From: Marinobacterium rhizophilum
GTDB taxonomy: Bacteria > Pseudomonadota > Gammaproteobacteria > Pseudomonadales > Balneatricaceae
Reading direction: 5' to 3'
DNA: 64,000 bases
NCBI RefSeq assembly: GCF_024397915.1
Contig: NZ_CP073347.1
Span: 1-64,000, forward strand
The position numbers were made by a program, and so were the translations under genes. The notes below the pieces were generated by a model, which was not told where the DNA came from, did no database searches, and saw only the letters and a program-made list of their open reading frames with translations. Below, one piece after another: positions 51,711-60,033 of this stretch. Positions within the stretch are counted from its first letter, which is position 1. Every line of letters starts with the position of its first letter.

Positions 51711-51742
51711 TTAGGGCAGCAGTTCCATGGCGGCCTCGTTGG
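50663..51742 (-). repeat. 106-bp tandem repeat array of patatin 3' ends
   Basis: Ten units have an exact 106-bp period (unit anchors at 50683, 50789, 50895 and so on to 51637). An eleventh anchor at 51743 lies inside the patatin gene. Each unit encodes on the minus strand a copy of the protein's C-terminus, with Asp-Glu-Arg-Gln-Phe-Glu and Arg-Glu-Leu-Gly-Tyr-x-Leu-Thr-Arg-Gln-Met-Ile-Ala, and its own stop codon. Units are grouped in 318-bp trimers; 51107-51424 and 51425-51742 read identically and 50789-51106 differs at two positions. The outermost unit is divergent and lacks 12 bp. The gene's last 52 bp belong to the array. Confidence 0.95.
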
Positions 51743-54125
51743 CAATCATCTGGCGGGTGAGCTGATACCCTAATTCACGATAGGCTTCGAACTGGCGTTC
51801 ATCGAAGAACTGGTCGACGGTGGGCTGGTTCGGGTAACTCGGGTTGGCCAGCTTGTAGGCATAGAGATCGCCGGGCAGGTTGCGCGTCAGGGAGGCCTTG
51901 ATATAGACGAAGCGGCCGACAAAGGCCTTTTGCTCACCGGCGTCAGGGTAGACGATATCGCCGATGGCGAAGCCGCGCTGTGACAGCTGGTACTTGTCGT
52001 CATACATCCGGTCGCTCTTTTCGCTGCTGGCAGCGCTGCTGCCGGGAAGCAGGCCCGAGAGGTCAAACGCGGGGTCGTGAAAGCGAATGGAAATGCCAAA
52101 GTCCACGCGGATACGCTCGATGGCGTTGCCAAAGTCGTCGAAGGTGGCGTCCGGATCGGCGCCGCCGTCCGACAGTATGATCACCGGTGTGCGCCTGCGC
52201 ACCAGTTCGTACAGGCCGGTATTGTCGAAATGGCCGCCATCGGACAGTTCAACCATCAGGCTGTCTTCGGCGTGACCGAAGTTAAGCAGGCTGCGCAGTC
52301 CCGGGAAGAAATAGTTGGGCCGCATGATTTTGCGCAGCCCATGCAGCGGTGTGGAGGGGTTGTAGGCCCAGTACCCCAGGCGCAGGCCCAGAAAGGTGAG
52401 GATAAAGGACATGAACGGATTGGTGCTGCTGCCGGCGCCGGAGACGCCGGAATGGGGGTTTTCGGCGGCGCCGGAAATCGACATGGCGCTGGCCAGGGTC
52501 ATGTTGCCGCCGGCAAAGTGACGGGTGTCGCTGTAGCGGGTGGCGTCACTGCCGCAGTAGAGTGACGAGAGCAGGAAACTGTCTCCCAGGCGGCCGCGGT
52601 AGCGGGGCGTGACGGCATTGTTGAGGATGATGTTGCAGTTGATCAGGTGGTAGGGCGAGGCATGGGTTGCGTCAGCGATATCGCTGAGGGTGGTGGTGTT
52701 GGCCCTGGCGCCGCGCTGGCACAGGGGCGCGGTGGGCTCGACGCCGGGCGCCTTGAGGAAGGTTTCCATCAGGCGGTCGCGGTACATCTTGTGGGGGGAG
52801 ACCTGGTTGATATTGACGAAAAACGGGATGATTAGCGCGGCGAGGGTGAACAGCAGTGGCCAGTAGGAGTCGGCATCACCACGCACCAGTCTGTGAATGC
52901 TCTCGGCCAGGATATAGGCCGCCAGAAAGATGAAGAAAATAAATGCCAGGGTACTGACAACGGTAAGACAACGGGTGAGCCCGCCCTGGCTGCTGCGTTT
53001 TTCATTGCCGGCTTCGGTGTTCATGCGGAACTGGCGGATGGACAGCAGGATGCCAGCCAGGCCCGAGATCATGGAGCTGTACAGACCCTGGTCGTTGAAA
53101 TCCAGGGTGGCACCAAAGATCAGCAGGGCGGCCAGCGGGACAGCGGCAAAAAACAGCGAGGCGGCGATACCCTTTAACAGCAGCCCAAGGCTGCGCTGTA
53201 TGCTGACCCGATAACAGTAGGCGCGGGAAAAAAGTGTCTGGAACACGCTGCTCAGGGCATAGCCGAACACGGTGAGCAGAAACAGGCCGGTCAGGCCGGT
53301 AGCGGCGAGCAGAAAGAAGACGGAAAATTCCACCCGGTGGGGCAAGACTTGCCTGTGCTCTTCTTCCAGTACGAAAAGCGTCTGGGGGATGTCTCCGAGC
53401 AGGGCTTCGACGCTGCCGGTGTTTATCGCGGTGAAGTTGAGCAGCGGGTCGAGTGCGCCTGTGGTCAGCACGACCGACAGAAACAGCATCGTCAGGCTGA
53501 TCAGCAGGGTGTAGGCCACCACCGAGTGAATCACGCTGAGCAGAACCGAGCCTGCCAGGGATGCGATGCCCAGCTGTGCCGGCGTGAGGTACTTGCCGTG
53601 CTGGCGGATATAGCTGAGTATCCGGTTGCCGGGCGCGGTGCTGTGTTTGCTGCCGGCGTAACTGTCGATCTCGCCGAACGGAAAGATGCCGAACATTTTC
53701 TGGTACCAGCTCAGGGCTGCGCCGGTGTAGCCGCCGCCGGAGACCGTCGAGAGGTACGCGAGCTTGTCGAACAGCGTCGGCTTGCCCTCGACGAGGTAGC
53801 GGTTGCGCAGTGCCTGAATCACACCGATGGCAAAGGACGCCGAGCGAATCCCGCCGCCCGACAGTGCCAGGCCGTACCAGGGGCGCTGCTTGTGGGGGTA
53901 ATCCTCGGGCTTCATGTAGGTGTAGTGTTGGCGCACATGGTCGCCGTACCGGTTGTCCACGAAGTCGCGGTAATCGGTATCCAGGTAGGCCTGATACTTT
54001 GAATCGAACTGCCTGGCCAGGTTCTTCTCGATCAGCCTGCGCTCCGCCGCTATCACCTCCTCGGCGCTGAGGGAGGGCGGCTCGCGCAGGCCCAGTTTTT
54101 CAAGTAGACGTTTGAACAGTCCCAT
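51711..54125 (-). CDS. membrane-bound patatin-like phospholipase
   Basis: The 804-residue protein splits a patatin domain around a membrane region. Residues 83-140 hold the oxyanion loop Gly-Gly-Gly-Ile-Arg-Ser-Ala-Ser and the nucleophile Ser129 in Thr-Val-Ser-Gly-Gly; the usual first Gly of G-x-S-x-G is Thr. About eight hydrophobic segments fill residues 190-460. The catalytic Asp is in Asp629-Gly-Gly. It should hydrolyse lipid esters at the membrane. It is the last gene after the cytochrome and GMC genes, 16 bp behind the latter. Its final 17 codons coincide with the tandem repeat. Confidence 0.85.
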   Translation of the reverse strand: MGLFKRLLEKLGLREPPSLSAEEVIAAERRLIEKNLARQFDSKYQAYLDTDYRDFVDNRYGDHVRQHYTYMKPEDYPHKQRPWYGLALSGGGIRSASFAIGVIQALRNRYLVEGKPTLFDKLAYLSTVSGGGYTGAALSWYQKMFGIFPFGEIDSYAGSKHSTAPGNRILSYIRQHGKYLTPAQLGIASLAGSVLLSVIHSVVAYTLLISLTMLFLSVVLTTGALDPLLNFTAINTGSVEALLGDIPQTLFVLEEEHRQVLPHRVEFSVFFLLAATGLTGLFLLTVFGYALSSVFQTLFSRAYCYRVSIQRSLGLLLKGIAASLFFAAVPLAALLIFGATLDFNDQGLYSSMISGLAGILLSIRQFRMNTEAGNEKRSSQGGLTRCLTVVSTLAFIFFIFLAAYILAESIHRLVRGDADSYWPLLFTLAALIIPFFVNINQVSPHKMYRDRLMETFLKAPGVEPTAPLCQRGARANTTTLSDIADATHASPYHLINCNIILNNAVTPRYRGRLGDSFLLSSLYCGSDATRYSDTRHFAGGNMTLASAMSISGAAENPHSGVSGAGSSTNPFMSFILTFLGLRLGYWAYNPSTPLHGLRKIMRPNYFFPGLRSLLNFGHAEDSLMVELSDGGHFDNTGLYELVRRRTPVIILSDGGADPDATFDDFGNAIERIRVDFGISIRFHDPAFDLSGLLPGSSAASSEKSDRMYDDKYQLSQRGFAIGDIVYPDAGEQKAFVGRFVYIKASLTRNLPGDLYAYKLANPSYPNQPTVDQFFDERQFEAYRELGYQLTRQMIANEAAMELLP

Positions 54126-54141
54126 CTGGATGCGTCCTGCA

Positions 54142-56007
54142 TTAGGGGTTCAGTATCACATCGGCGGCTTTCTCGGCTGCCGTATAGATAGCGGTGACGA
54201 TAAAAAAGCCCGGAATACGCGGGAACACGGAGGCATCCACCACCCTGAGCCCGGTGGTGCCACGCACGCGGAACTGGCTGTCCAGCACAGCCATGGGATC
54301 GTTATCGGCGCCGATCGGGCAGGTACAGGAGGCGTGGTGGCCCCAGGCCTGGTTGCGGATGAATTCGCGTATCTCCTCATCGGTCTGCACGCTGTCGCCG
54401 GGCAGTTCCTCCGCGGCTATCAGTCCCTTGTCCTTTAGCGGCTGGGTCAGGCTGCGGATGAACTTGACCCCTTCGACCACCGACTCGAGGTCCTCGCCGC
54501 TGGCGTCGTTGCCCTCGTCAAAGTAGCGAAAATTGATATGGGGCTTGTCGCGGGGATCGCCGGAGCGCAGTGTTACGCTGCCCGCGGTATTGTTGGTATG
54601 GGCCTTTAGAATGGCCCAGGTCAGGTAGTTGAGATGCTCGGCCAGCAGCTTTGAGTAGCTGGGGAAATAGCCCTTGAACAGGCCCAGCAGGGCGAAGCAG
54701 AACAGGTCCGGCAGCGGCCGCTGGGGCATGGAACGCTTGATGACCGCCAGTACGGCACCGTTGCTGGTGTAGACGCCCGAGCGTTTTTCGGCCCACTCCC
54801 TGTACTGCGGGTCGCCCTTGGCGTATTTGGCGCCTTCAAGCACTTCCCAGTGATCGAAGTTCATGCGGTTGACCACACCCACCTCGTAGCGGTCCTGCAG
54901 GTTCTGCCCGACCCCAGGCAGGTCGTGGCGCACCTCAATACCGTGTTTTTCCAGTTCATCCCGCGGGCCTATGCCGGACAGCATCAGTAGCTGGGGCGTA
55001 TTGAAGGCACCGCCGGCCAGGATAACCTCCTTGCGGGCCCGTACCTGGTGCTTGTCGGTGCTCTCGCCGTGGGGCTGGCAGTGGGCGCGGTAGAGGCGGG
55101 CGCCCTTGAGGTATTCGACGCCGGTGGCGCGGTTGTCGGCATCGAACAGCACGCGGGTGACCAGGGCATCGAGCTCGATATGCAGCTTGTCGGGGTGGGC
55201 CTGCTGCACATCCAGCAGGCGTTCCCGTGCCCCCATGCGCTGGTGGTTTTTGGTGGCCAGCGGCGGGTAGCGCAGGCCGGTGGCGTTGTCCTTCACCAGG
55301 CGCCAGTCGTTCGGATCGCCACTGCCCTGGCGTAGCCACTGGCCGCGCTGGAACGGCTCGGCCAGTTGCGAGAAGGCGCTTTCCACCGAGCTGACCAGGG
55401 TCTTGACCAGCTCGCCGTCACCCAGGGCGCTTTTGGGGATGGCCTTCTCGGTGTGCAGCCAGCCCTTCCAGCCATGCTTGCTGGGATTGGACAGGCGGCT
55501 GAACAGGCGGTGATCGGGGCGGTGGTGGCAGTTCTCCAGTTTCTGGAAGTAGCCCCGCATGTTGTAGGCGTTCCAGGAGTTGTCGCCGGTGATCCGGCCA
55601 ATATGCTCCCAGTCATCGTTGTGGGGGCAGACCGTGATCATGGCGTTGTGGGTCGTGCAGCCCCCCAGGCAGCCAGCCCGGGGGTAGAGCACACCGTCGA
55701 CGTCCTCGCCTTCGTAGCTGGCACTGTATTTTGGATCCTTTTTCTGCTGCTCGTCATCGCCGTAGTGACGCACGAAGAAGTCCCACTTCATGGCGCGGTT
55801 TTCACTGGCGATGGCGTGAAATACCGGCACGTCGTAGTCATCCGGCAGGCGGTTGTCGTCGCTCAGGGCATCACCGCCTTTGAGCTCGCGCGGATCTCCG
55901 CCGGCTTCCAGCACCAGTACCGTGCAGCCGTTTTCCGCCAGTCGGGCGGCGACGGTGCCGCCACCGGCACCGGAGCCCACCACGATATAGTCATATTCAG
56001 TACTCAT
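54142..56007 (-). CDS. GMC-family FAD oxidoreductase
   Basis: The 621-residue flavoprotein begins Tyr-Asp-Tyr-Ile-Val-Val-Gly-Ser-Gly-Ala-Gly-Gly-Gly, the FAD motif. The GMC segment Gly-Gly-Cys-Thr-Thr-His-Asn-Ala-Met follows near residue 114. The first catalytic His is in Trp-Gly-His-His-Ala-Ser-Cys. The place of the second His/Asn reads Gly-Phe-Phe-Ile-Val-Thr-Ala-Ile-Tyr, so the canonical pair is incomplete. It lies 17 bp after the di-heme cytochrome gene, which may accept its electrons. The substrate, an alcohol or sterol, is unknown. Confidence 0.85.
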   Translation of the reverse strand: MSTEYDYIVVGSGAGGGTVAARLAENGCTVLVLEAGGDPRELKGGDALSDDNRLPDDYDVPVFHAIASENRAMKWDFFVRHYGDDEQQKKDPKYSASYEGEDVDGVLYPRAGCLGGCTTHNAMITVCPHNDDWEHIGRITGDNSWNAYNMRGYFQKLENCHHRPDHRLFSRLSNPSKHGWKGWLHTEKAIPKSALGDGELVKTLVSSVESAFSQLAEPFQRGQWLRQGSGDPNDWRLVKDNATGLRYPPLATKNHQRMGARERLLDVQQAHPDKLHIELDALVTRVLFDADNRATGVEYLKGARLYRAHCQPHGESTDKHQVRARKEVILAGGAFNTPQLLMLSGIGPRDELEKHGIEVRHDLPGVGQNLQDRYEVGVVNRMNFDHWEVLEGAKYAKGDPQYREWAEKRSGVYTSNGAVLAVIKRSMPQRPLPDLFCFALLGLFKGYFPSYSKLLAEHLNYLTWAILKAHTNNTAGSVTLRSGDPRDKPHINFRYFDEGNDASGEDLESVVEGVKFIRSLTQPLKDKGLIAAEELPGDSVQTDEEIREFIRNQAWGHHASCTCPIGADNDPMAVLDSQFRVRGTTGLRVVDASVFPRIPGFFIVTAIYTAAEKAADVILNP

Positions 56008-56024
56008 GGTTCGCCGCTCCGGGG

Positions 56025-58526
56025 TCAGAAGGTTTTCAAAAAGGCGATCAGTGCCTGCTTGTCGCTGTCATTGAGCCCTTCTTCATCGGTCAGGTAGTCG
56101 GTACCGAAGTAGTGGCCCTTGTTGACGACAAAGTCCGGGCACTTGCTGACATCCAGCAGCGGCTCAACCAGGTTGGCAAAGACGCGGCGGGCATCCTCGT
56201 CGGTGGCGTTTTCCGGCAGTGCCTTAAGGTCCTTCTTGGCCTTGAGCAGGATTTTCACGACCTTGGCGCGCTCCTCCATGTCGATATTGGACAGCAGGTT
56301 GATGGGGGTACCGGCGGGAATGGGGCCGATCTCCACCCCCTCTTCGTTGAATAGCCAGGGCAGCCAGCGGCTCAGCGGACCCTGCAGCGACTGCAGGAAG
56401 TCCGGCAGGTAGCCGGTGTCCACACGCAGGTAGCTCGATGCCGGTGTTGTGTCGATCATGCCGGGGTGCGTTTTGCCGGAACGGGTCACGACGCTGAAAT
56501 CCCCTTCGCGTTTTTCCGGCCAAAGCAGCTTCTCGATGGCATCGTCAAAGGAGGCCATGCGATCCTCCACCGAGCCGGACCACTTGAACTCACCCAGGCT
56601 GTTGTTGAGCAGGAAGGGCGCGCTGGACCAGGCGCTGACCAGAGAAGCGGGGCGAGTGTAGCCGCGGCCGCCATCGGGCATTACATAGTCGCGCACCTCG
56701 CCGCTGTAGGGGTGCTGTACGCGCAGTGTGCCGACGGCCGGCAGCCCCTTGTAGGACTCGGAGGTGAAGTTGTCCCAGATATTGCCGTCCAGGCCGTTGG
56801 TGGCCAGCGGACTGCAGGCATTGGTTTCCAGCTGCGTGACCGGCACGCGCATTTCGCTGGAGAGGAAGTTGTTGTCCAGGAAGTCGTCGGACTGCACGAT
56901 GGGGCGCATCAGGGATTTGAACTCCATGCTCTGGGTCCAGCTCCAGTAGCGGCTCCAGCACTGCAGGTAGTTGCCGCTGACACAGCCCTTGTCGGGGAAG
57001 AACTCGGCGGTTTTTTCCGGCAGCTTGCTGGAGTGGCAGCGGGCACAGGTATCGGCGAACACTGTTTTGCCGCGCGCCAGCTCATTCGCATCCTGGCTCA
57101 TGTGCGCCGCGCCGCCGGGCGCGTTGGCCAGGTAGTCTGGCTGGGCCGAGGCGAGGAAGAACAGCGCCACATCCGGTGTCTGGGCCTCGTTGGCGTTCCA
57201 GTAGCTGGAATTCTTGCGGGCCACCTCGATCTCGAACGGGGTGATTTTCTTGCCACCAAGCAAAGCCCTGAAGTGCTGCAGCCATTCCTCGCTGAACAGG
57301 CCGATGTTGATATAGACCCGGTTCAGGGCACCCAGCGCGCCGACGGAGTCGGCACCATCCTTGAGTACCCGCGGTGTCAGCACCTGGTCCGGCGCCTGGT
57401 AGAACTGCTGCAGCGGGCTGCTGGGGGGCACGATGGCCAGGTCATTGAACTGGCGGTTGTTGAGGCCGCCACCGGCGAGCTCTTCATGGCCGTAGCGGCT
57501 GGCAACATCCATGCGTGCACCCAGGTTGTAGATGGCGTTCATGGTGCGGGGGTTGTTGATGTAGTCCGAGGAAATCAGCGAGGTATCCAGGGCACCGGGG
57601 CGTGAGGTGTGGAACAGCTGATAGGCAAAGCTGCTGGGGTCCGCGTCCCACATGAAGATGCGGTCAACCCAGAAGTACTGCGCGCCGGGGTTGGAGTTGA
57701 GGTTTTCCCATTTTGGGTGTTCCGGGTCCGCCGGCGGATTCGACGGGTTGGGGCCCACATGGCAGAAGCCGCAGGACATGCCGACGCGGTACGGTTTCAC
57801 CAGGTCCTTGCTGGCGTAGTAGCTGCGGTCGTTGTAATAGCGTTCCGGGTCCCAGTTGGCCTCGGCTTCCTCGTCAAAGTCCGGGTTGGGGAACAGGCGC
57901 AGGCCGACAATGCCGGTGCCGTAGCCGTAGTAGGAGCCCGTCGGGATGTTAACGCCACGGGCACCGATCTGGACGCCCGGGTACTTGGCTTCGTTTTCAA
58001 ACGGGTCCGGCTCGCAGGAGGGATCGCGCCGGTCGAGCCAGAGGCCGTAACGATCCTGGCGCGGCCCGTCGCCCTTGATGTAGCAGGGCTCATTCACCAC
58101 GCCCAGGTACTGCCAGCGGTTGTCGCGGCTGAATTTCAGGCTGGGGTGGTTGGAAACGGTCTTGAGGAAGTCCAGGTTACCCACGCTGATGCGGGAGATC
58201 TCGTCCCAGAGGGCATCGTTGCCGGCGGTCCAGACCACCCAGTTGTTGCGCCCGCGCACGATGGCTTCCTGCGCCTGCTGCGGTGTAATGCCGGGGACGT
58301 AGGGGTCGAGACGGCGCGCGACTTCAGCCGGGTCCTTGCTGATGCCGTAATCCATGTCGGCGTAGTAGTCTTCGGTGGCCGCTGGCAGGGTGTCGGCGGT
58401 GCGGCCGACGCACAGGGCTTCGTCCTTCACCTTGCCCGCGCCGTCGCCACAGATATTTTGAGTAGAGCAGGCCGATAGCAGTAGCGCCACCAGACCCGCC
58501 AGAAGGGGTAATCCAATAGACTTCAT
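56025..58526 (-). CDS. di-heme cytochrome c lipoprotein
   Basis: From ATG 58526 (GGAG 8 bp upstream) the protein has 833 residues. A lipoprotein signal ends Leu-Leu-Leu-Ser-Ala-Cys at Cys20. Two c-type heme motifs are visible: Cys252-Gly-Phe-Cys-His and Cys494-Ala-Arg-Cys-His. Size and two-heme layout resemble large cytochromes of the MauG/RoxA superfamily, but family membership is not certain. It is probably anchored in the periplasm. It is first in the operon with the GMC oxidoreductase and patatin, so it may take electrons from the GMC enzyme or act as an oxygenase. Confidence 0.78.
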   Translation of the reverse strand: MKSIGLPLLAGLVALLLSACSTQNICGDGAGKVKDEALCVGRTADTLPAATEDYYADMDYGISKDPAEVARRLDPYVPGITPQQAQEAIVRGRNNWVVWTAGNDALWDEISRISVGNLDFLKTVSNHPSLKFSRDNRWQYLGVVNEPCYIKGDGPRQDRYGLWLDRRDPSCEPDPFENEAKYPGVQIGARGVNIPTGSYYGYGTGIVGLRLFPNPDFDEEAEANWDPERYYNDRSYYASKDLVKPYRVGMSCGFCHVGPNPSNPPADPEHPKWENLNSNPGAQYFWVDRIFMWDADPSSFAYQLFHTSRPGALDTSLISSDYINNPRTMNAIYNLGARMDVASRYGHEELAGGGLNNRQFNDLAIVPPSSPLQQFYQAPDQVLTPRVLKDGADSVGALGALNRVYINIGLFSEEWLQHFRALLGGKKITPFEIEVARKNSSYWNANEAQTPDVALFFLASAQPDYLANAPGGAAHMSQDANELARGKTVFADTCARCHSSKLPEKTAEFFPDKGCVSGNYLQCWSRYWSWTQSMEFKSLMRPIVQSDDFLDNNFLSSEMRVPVTQLETNACSPLATNGLDGNIWDNFTSESYKGLPAVGTLRVQHPYSGEVRDYVMPDGGRGYTRPASLVSAWSSAPFLLNNSLGEFKWSGSVEDRMASFDDAIEKLLWPEKREGDFSVVTRSGKTHPGMIDTTPASSYLRVDTGYLPDFLQSLQGPLSRWLPWLFNEEGVEIGPIPAGTPINLLSNIDMEERAKVVKILLKAKKDLKALPENATDEDARRVFANLVEPLLDVSKCPDFVVNKGHYFGTDYLTDEEGLNDSDKQALIAFLKTF

Positions 58527-59287
58527 GTCAAAGACTCCGTGTTGTTGCGGACGGCATAGCAGGAGGAAAAACGAGGAGCTGGAAGCTGGAACCAGGGCCG
58601 GGTCGGCGAACCTCTGGCAGGTGTCAGGGCGGTAGAGGGGCAGCGGGGAATCGGGCAGTGTACTGGGTGTGAAACGGGACGCATCCTTGCCTCCAAAACC
58701 TTCGTTCAGCTGAACAATGAGGCAAGTATAGTTGCAAAGTTCGGTGCCCAATCTGGCGCTGAGCGCCAGTGGCACTACGCCCGTGGTAAAAGTTCAATAA
58801 AAATCATCTTTTAGCCGTTACGGGGGGGGCGGATAAAATTTAAACGTTTGTTTTAACATGCTTTTCGTTGTTGATACTTCAACCCGGGCCCAAACACACC
58901 TGTGTGATTAATTCATGAATTTTTTTGTGGGTTTGCAAGTTGCTAGCTGATAATTGCGATAACGAACAGAAAAATTATCCATGGATAACAATGGTGTATA
59001 TTTTTCTTTCTGCAATTGCGAAATGCCAGCCTCGGGCTGTCTGGTGAAATAAATACGTTATTTAACCGATACCAGGGTGGCGAACTCGAGGCCCCTTCAA
59101 GGCGTTAATGTAGCGTTACAGGTTTTCGGCGCTATGGATATCAAACGGCAGCAGGTGCTGAGCCATCTGTTTGCTGCCTGAGCCTCCAGCGCATCGATCA
59201 TGGCCCGCACGGCGGTGGTCGCGAGGGGGTCAGTCACAAAACATGGATCAGTACTTCAAGCGCAACTGATCCTGTACCGGGTTACTA

Positions 59288-59545
59288 ACCTGGCTGGCAA
59301 ATAGGTTTCCTCCCTATTTACCGGTTATTTACAGGACGTACGGTATGCCGCGGATGCATGGATGCGTACACGCGGTCACCCCACACTTTTCACCCTTCAA
59401 GAATGGGCGCAAGTGCGTGGACATGCTGGCTTATTTTCAGGAAAGAGATGGGGTTCGCATTGGGCCATCTTTTTCAAAGGAAGGCCAATGATGAAACATC
59501 CCTGTTTCATGTAGTAACCGGGTCAATACATGGCGGACTCTCCTG
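59288..59545 (+). mobile_element. second copy of IS1380-like leader
   Basis: Blocks match the reverse complement of 14340-14512: the border CCTGGCTGGCAAATAGG, the GATGGGG..CGCATTGG block and the TGAAACA/TGTTTCA hairpin region. It is longer than the first copy by an internal segment. No transposase sequence follows, so only the end of the element remains. Confidence 0.6.
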
Positions 59546-59555
59546 TGACACCTTT

Positions 59556-59591
59556 GCGGCCCTTCCCCTTTCGGGGCAGGGCCGCTTTTTT
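59556..59591 (+). terminator. strong terminator without an upstream gene
   Basis: GCGGCCC-TT-CCCC pairs with GGGG-CA-GGGCCGC around TTTC, followed by six T. No plus-strand gene precedes it for over 1 kb, so it probably outlived a lost gene. Confidence 0.85.
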
Positions 59592-59641
59592 ATGTCAGCC
59601 GGCAAGCCCTGAATGTTTTGTGCTGTGCGGGGATTGACCAC

Positions 59642-59688
59642 ATACCAACCGGTATGCTTAAATTCATTTCAAGCATACCGATCGGTTT
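59642..59688. promoter_or_regulatory. twin TetR-type operators upstream of DUF1127-nemA
   Basis: ATACCAACCGGTAT (59642-59655) and ATACCGATCGGTTT (59675-59688) share ATACC-N4-GGT. GGTATGCTT and AAGCATACC also form a 9-bp inverted repeat. Such sites control old yellow enzyme genes through NemR-like repressors; none is encoded in the window. Confidence 0.7.
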
Positions 59689-59786
59689 GTTCGGCCTGGC
59701 GATTACAGTGGCTGCCCTGGGGCAGCGCTGCCAGGAGCCGCCGACAGGGTATGCAGGCACCACTATTTGTCACGGAGGCAAGGTCC

Positions 59787-59969
59787 ATGAAACTCATTCC
59801 CGGTATTCGACAATTCTATCGCACACTGCGCCAGGGCTGTGTTGCGAGCGCATCCATCGACCGCCATACCCTGCGTGATATCGGTGCCGATCCCATGCGT
59901 CTGCGTTACCCGGTTGGCAAGAATGATCACGCCAACCAGGCGCAGGATGCCTGGCGTCAGGCCAGCTGA
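59787..59969 (+). CDS. DUF1127 small protein
   Basis: The 60-residue basic protein has a Leu-Arg-Asp-Ile-Gly-Ala motif, the DUF1127 (YjiS-like) hallmark. GGAGG and AAGG lie before the ATG. Family members have roles in RNA and phosphate or stress metabolism in a few bacteria, but most are uncharacterised. It lies between the twin operators and nemA, 64 bp before the latter, so it is probably induced together with it. Confidence 0.8.
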   Translation: MKLIPGIRQFYRTLRQGCVASASIDRHTLRDIGADPMRLRYPVGKNDHANQAQDAWRQAS

Positions 59970-60033
59970 TAGCAGACGTTCACAGATGCCGCCGGCCTGT
60001 TGCGGCCCATTCGATCCATGGAGATGTTGAGTT

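Larger units (their letters stand above)
58527..59786. other. 1.26-kb relic-rich region
   Basis: The first 500 bp hold the promoter side of the cytochrome operon and are AT-rich from about 58800 to 59070. On the minus strand 59090-59220 reads brokenly like a sugar-binding-protein C-terminus (Gln-His-Leu-Leu-Pro-Phe-Asp-Ile-His-Ser-Ala-Glu-Asn-Leu, then a stop); this is only a hint. It then contains the second IS-leader copy (59288-59545), an orphan terminator (59556-59591) and twin operators (59642-59688). Confidence 0.5.

Noticed and set aside
50663..51742. CRISPR-like array
   Set aside because: The period is constant without unique spacers, and each unit is a copy of a gene end; no cas genes are near.
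59090..59220. Remnant of a sugar-binding protein on the minus strand
   Set aside because: The similarity is short and interrupted by a stop and frame change; it is mentioned only as a hint in the region note.
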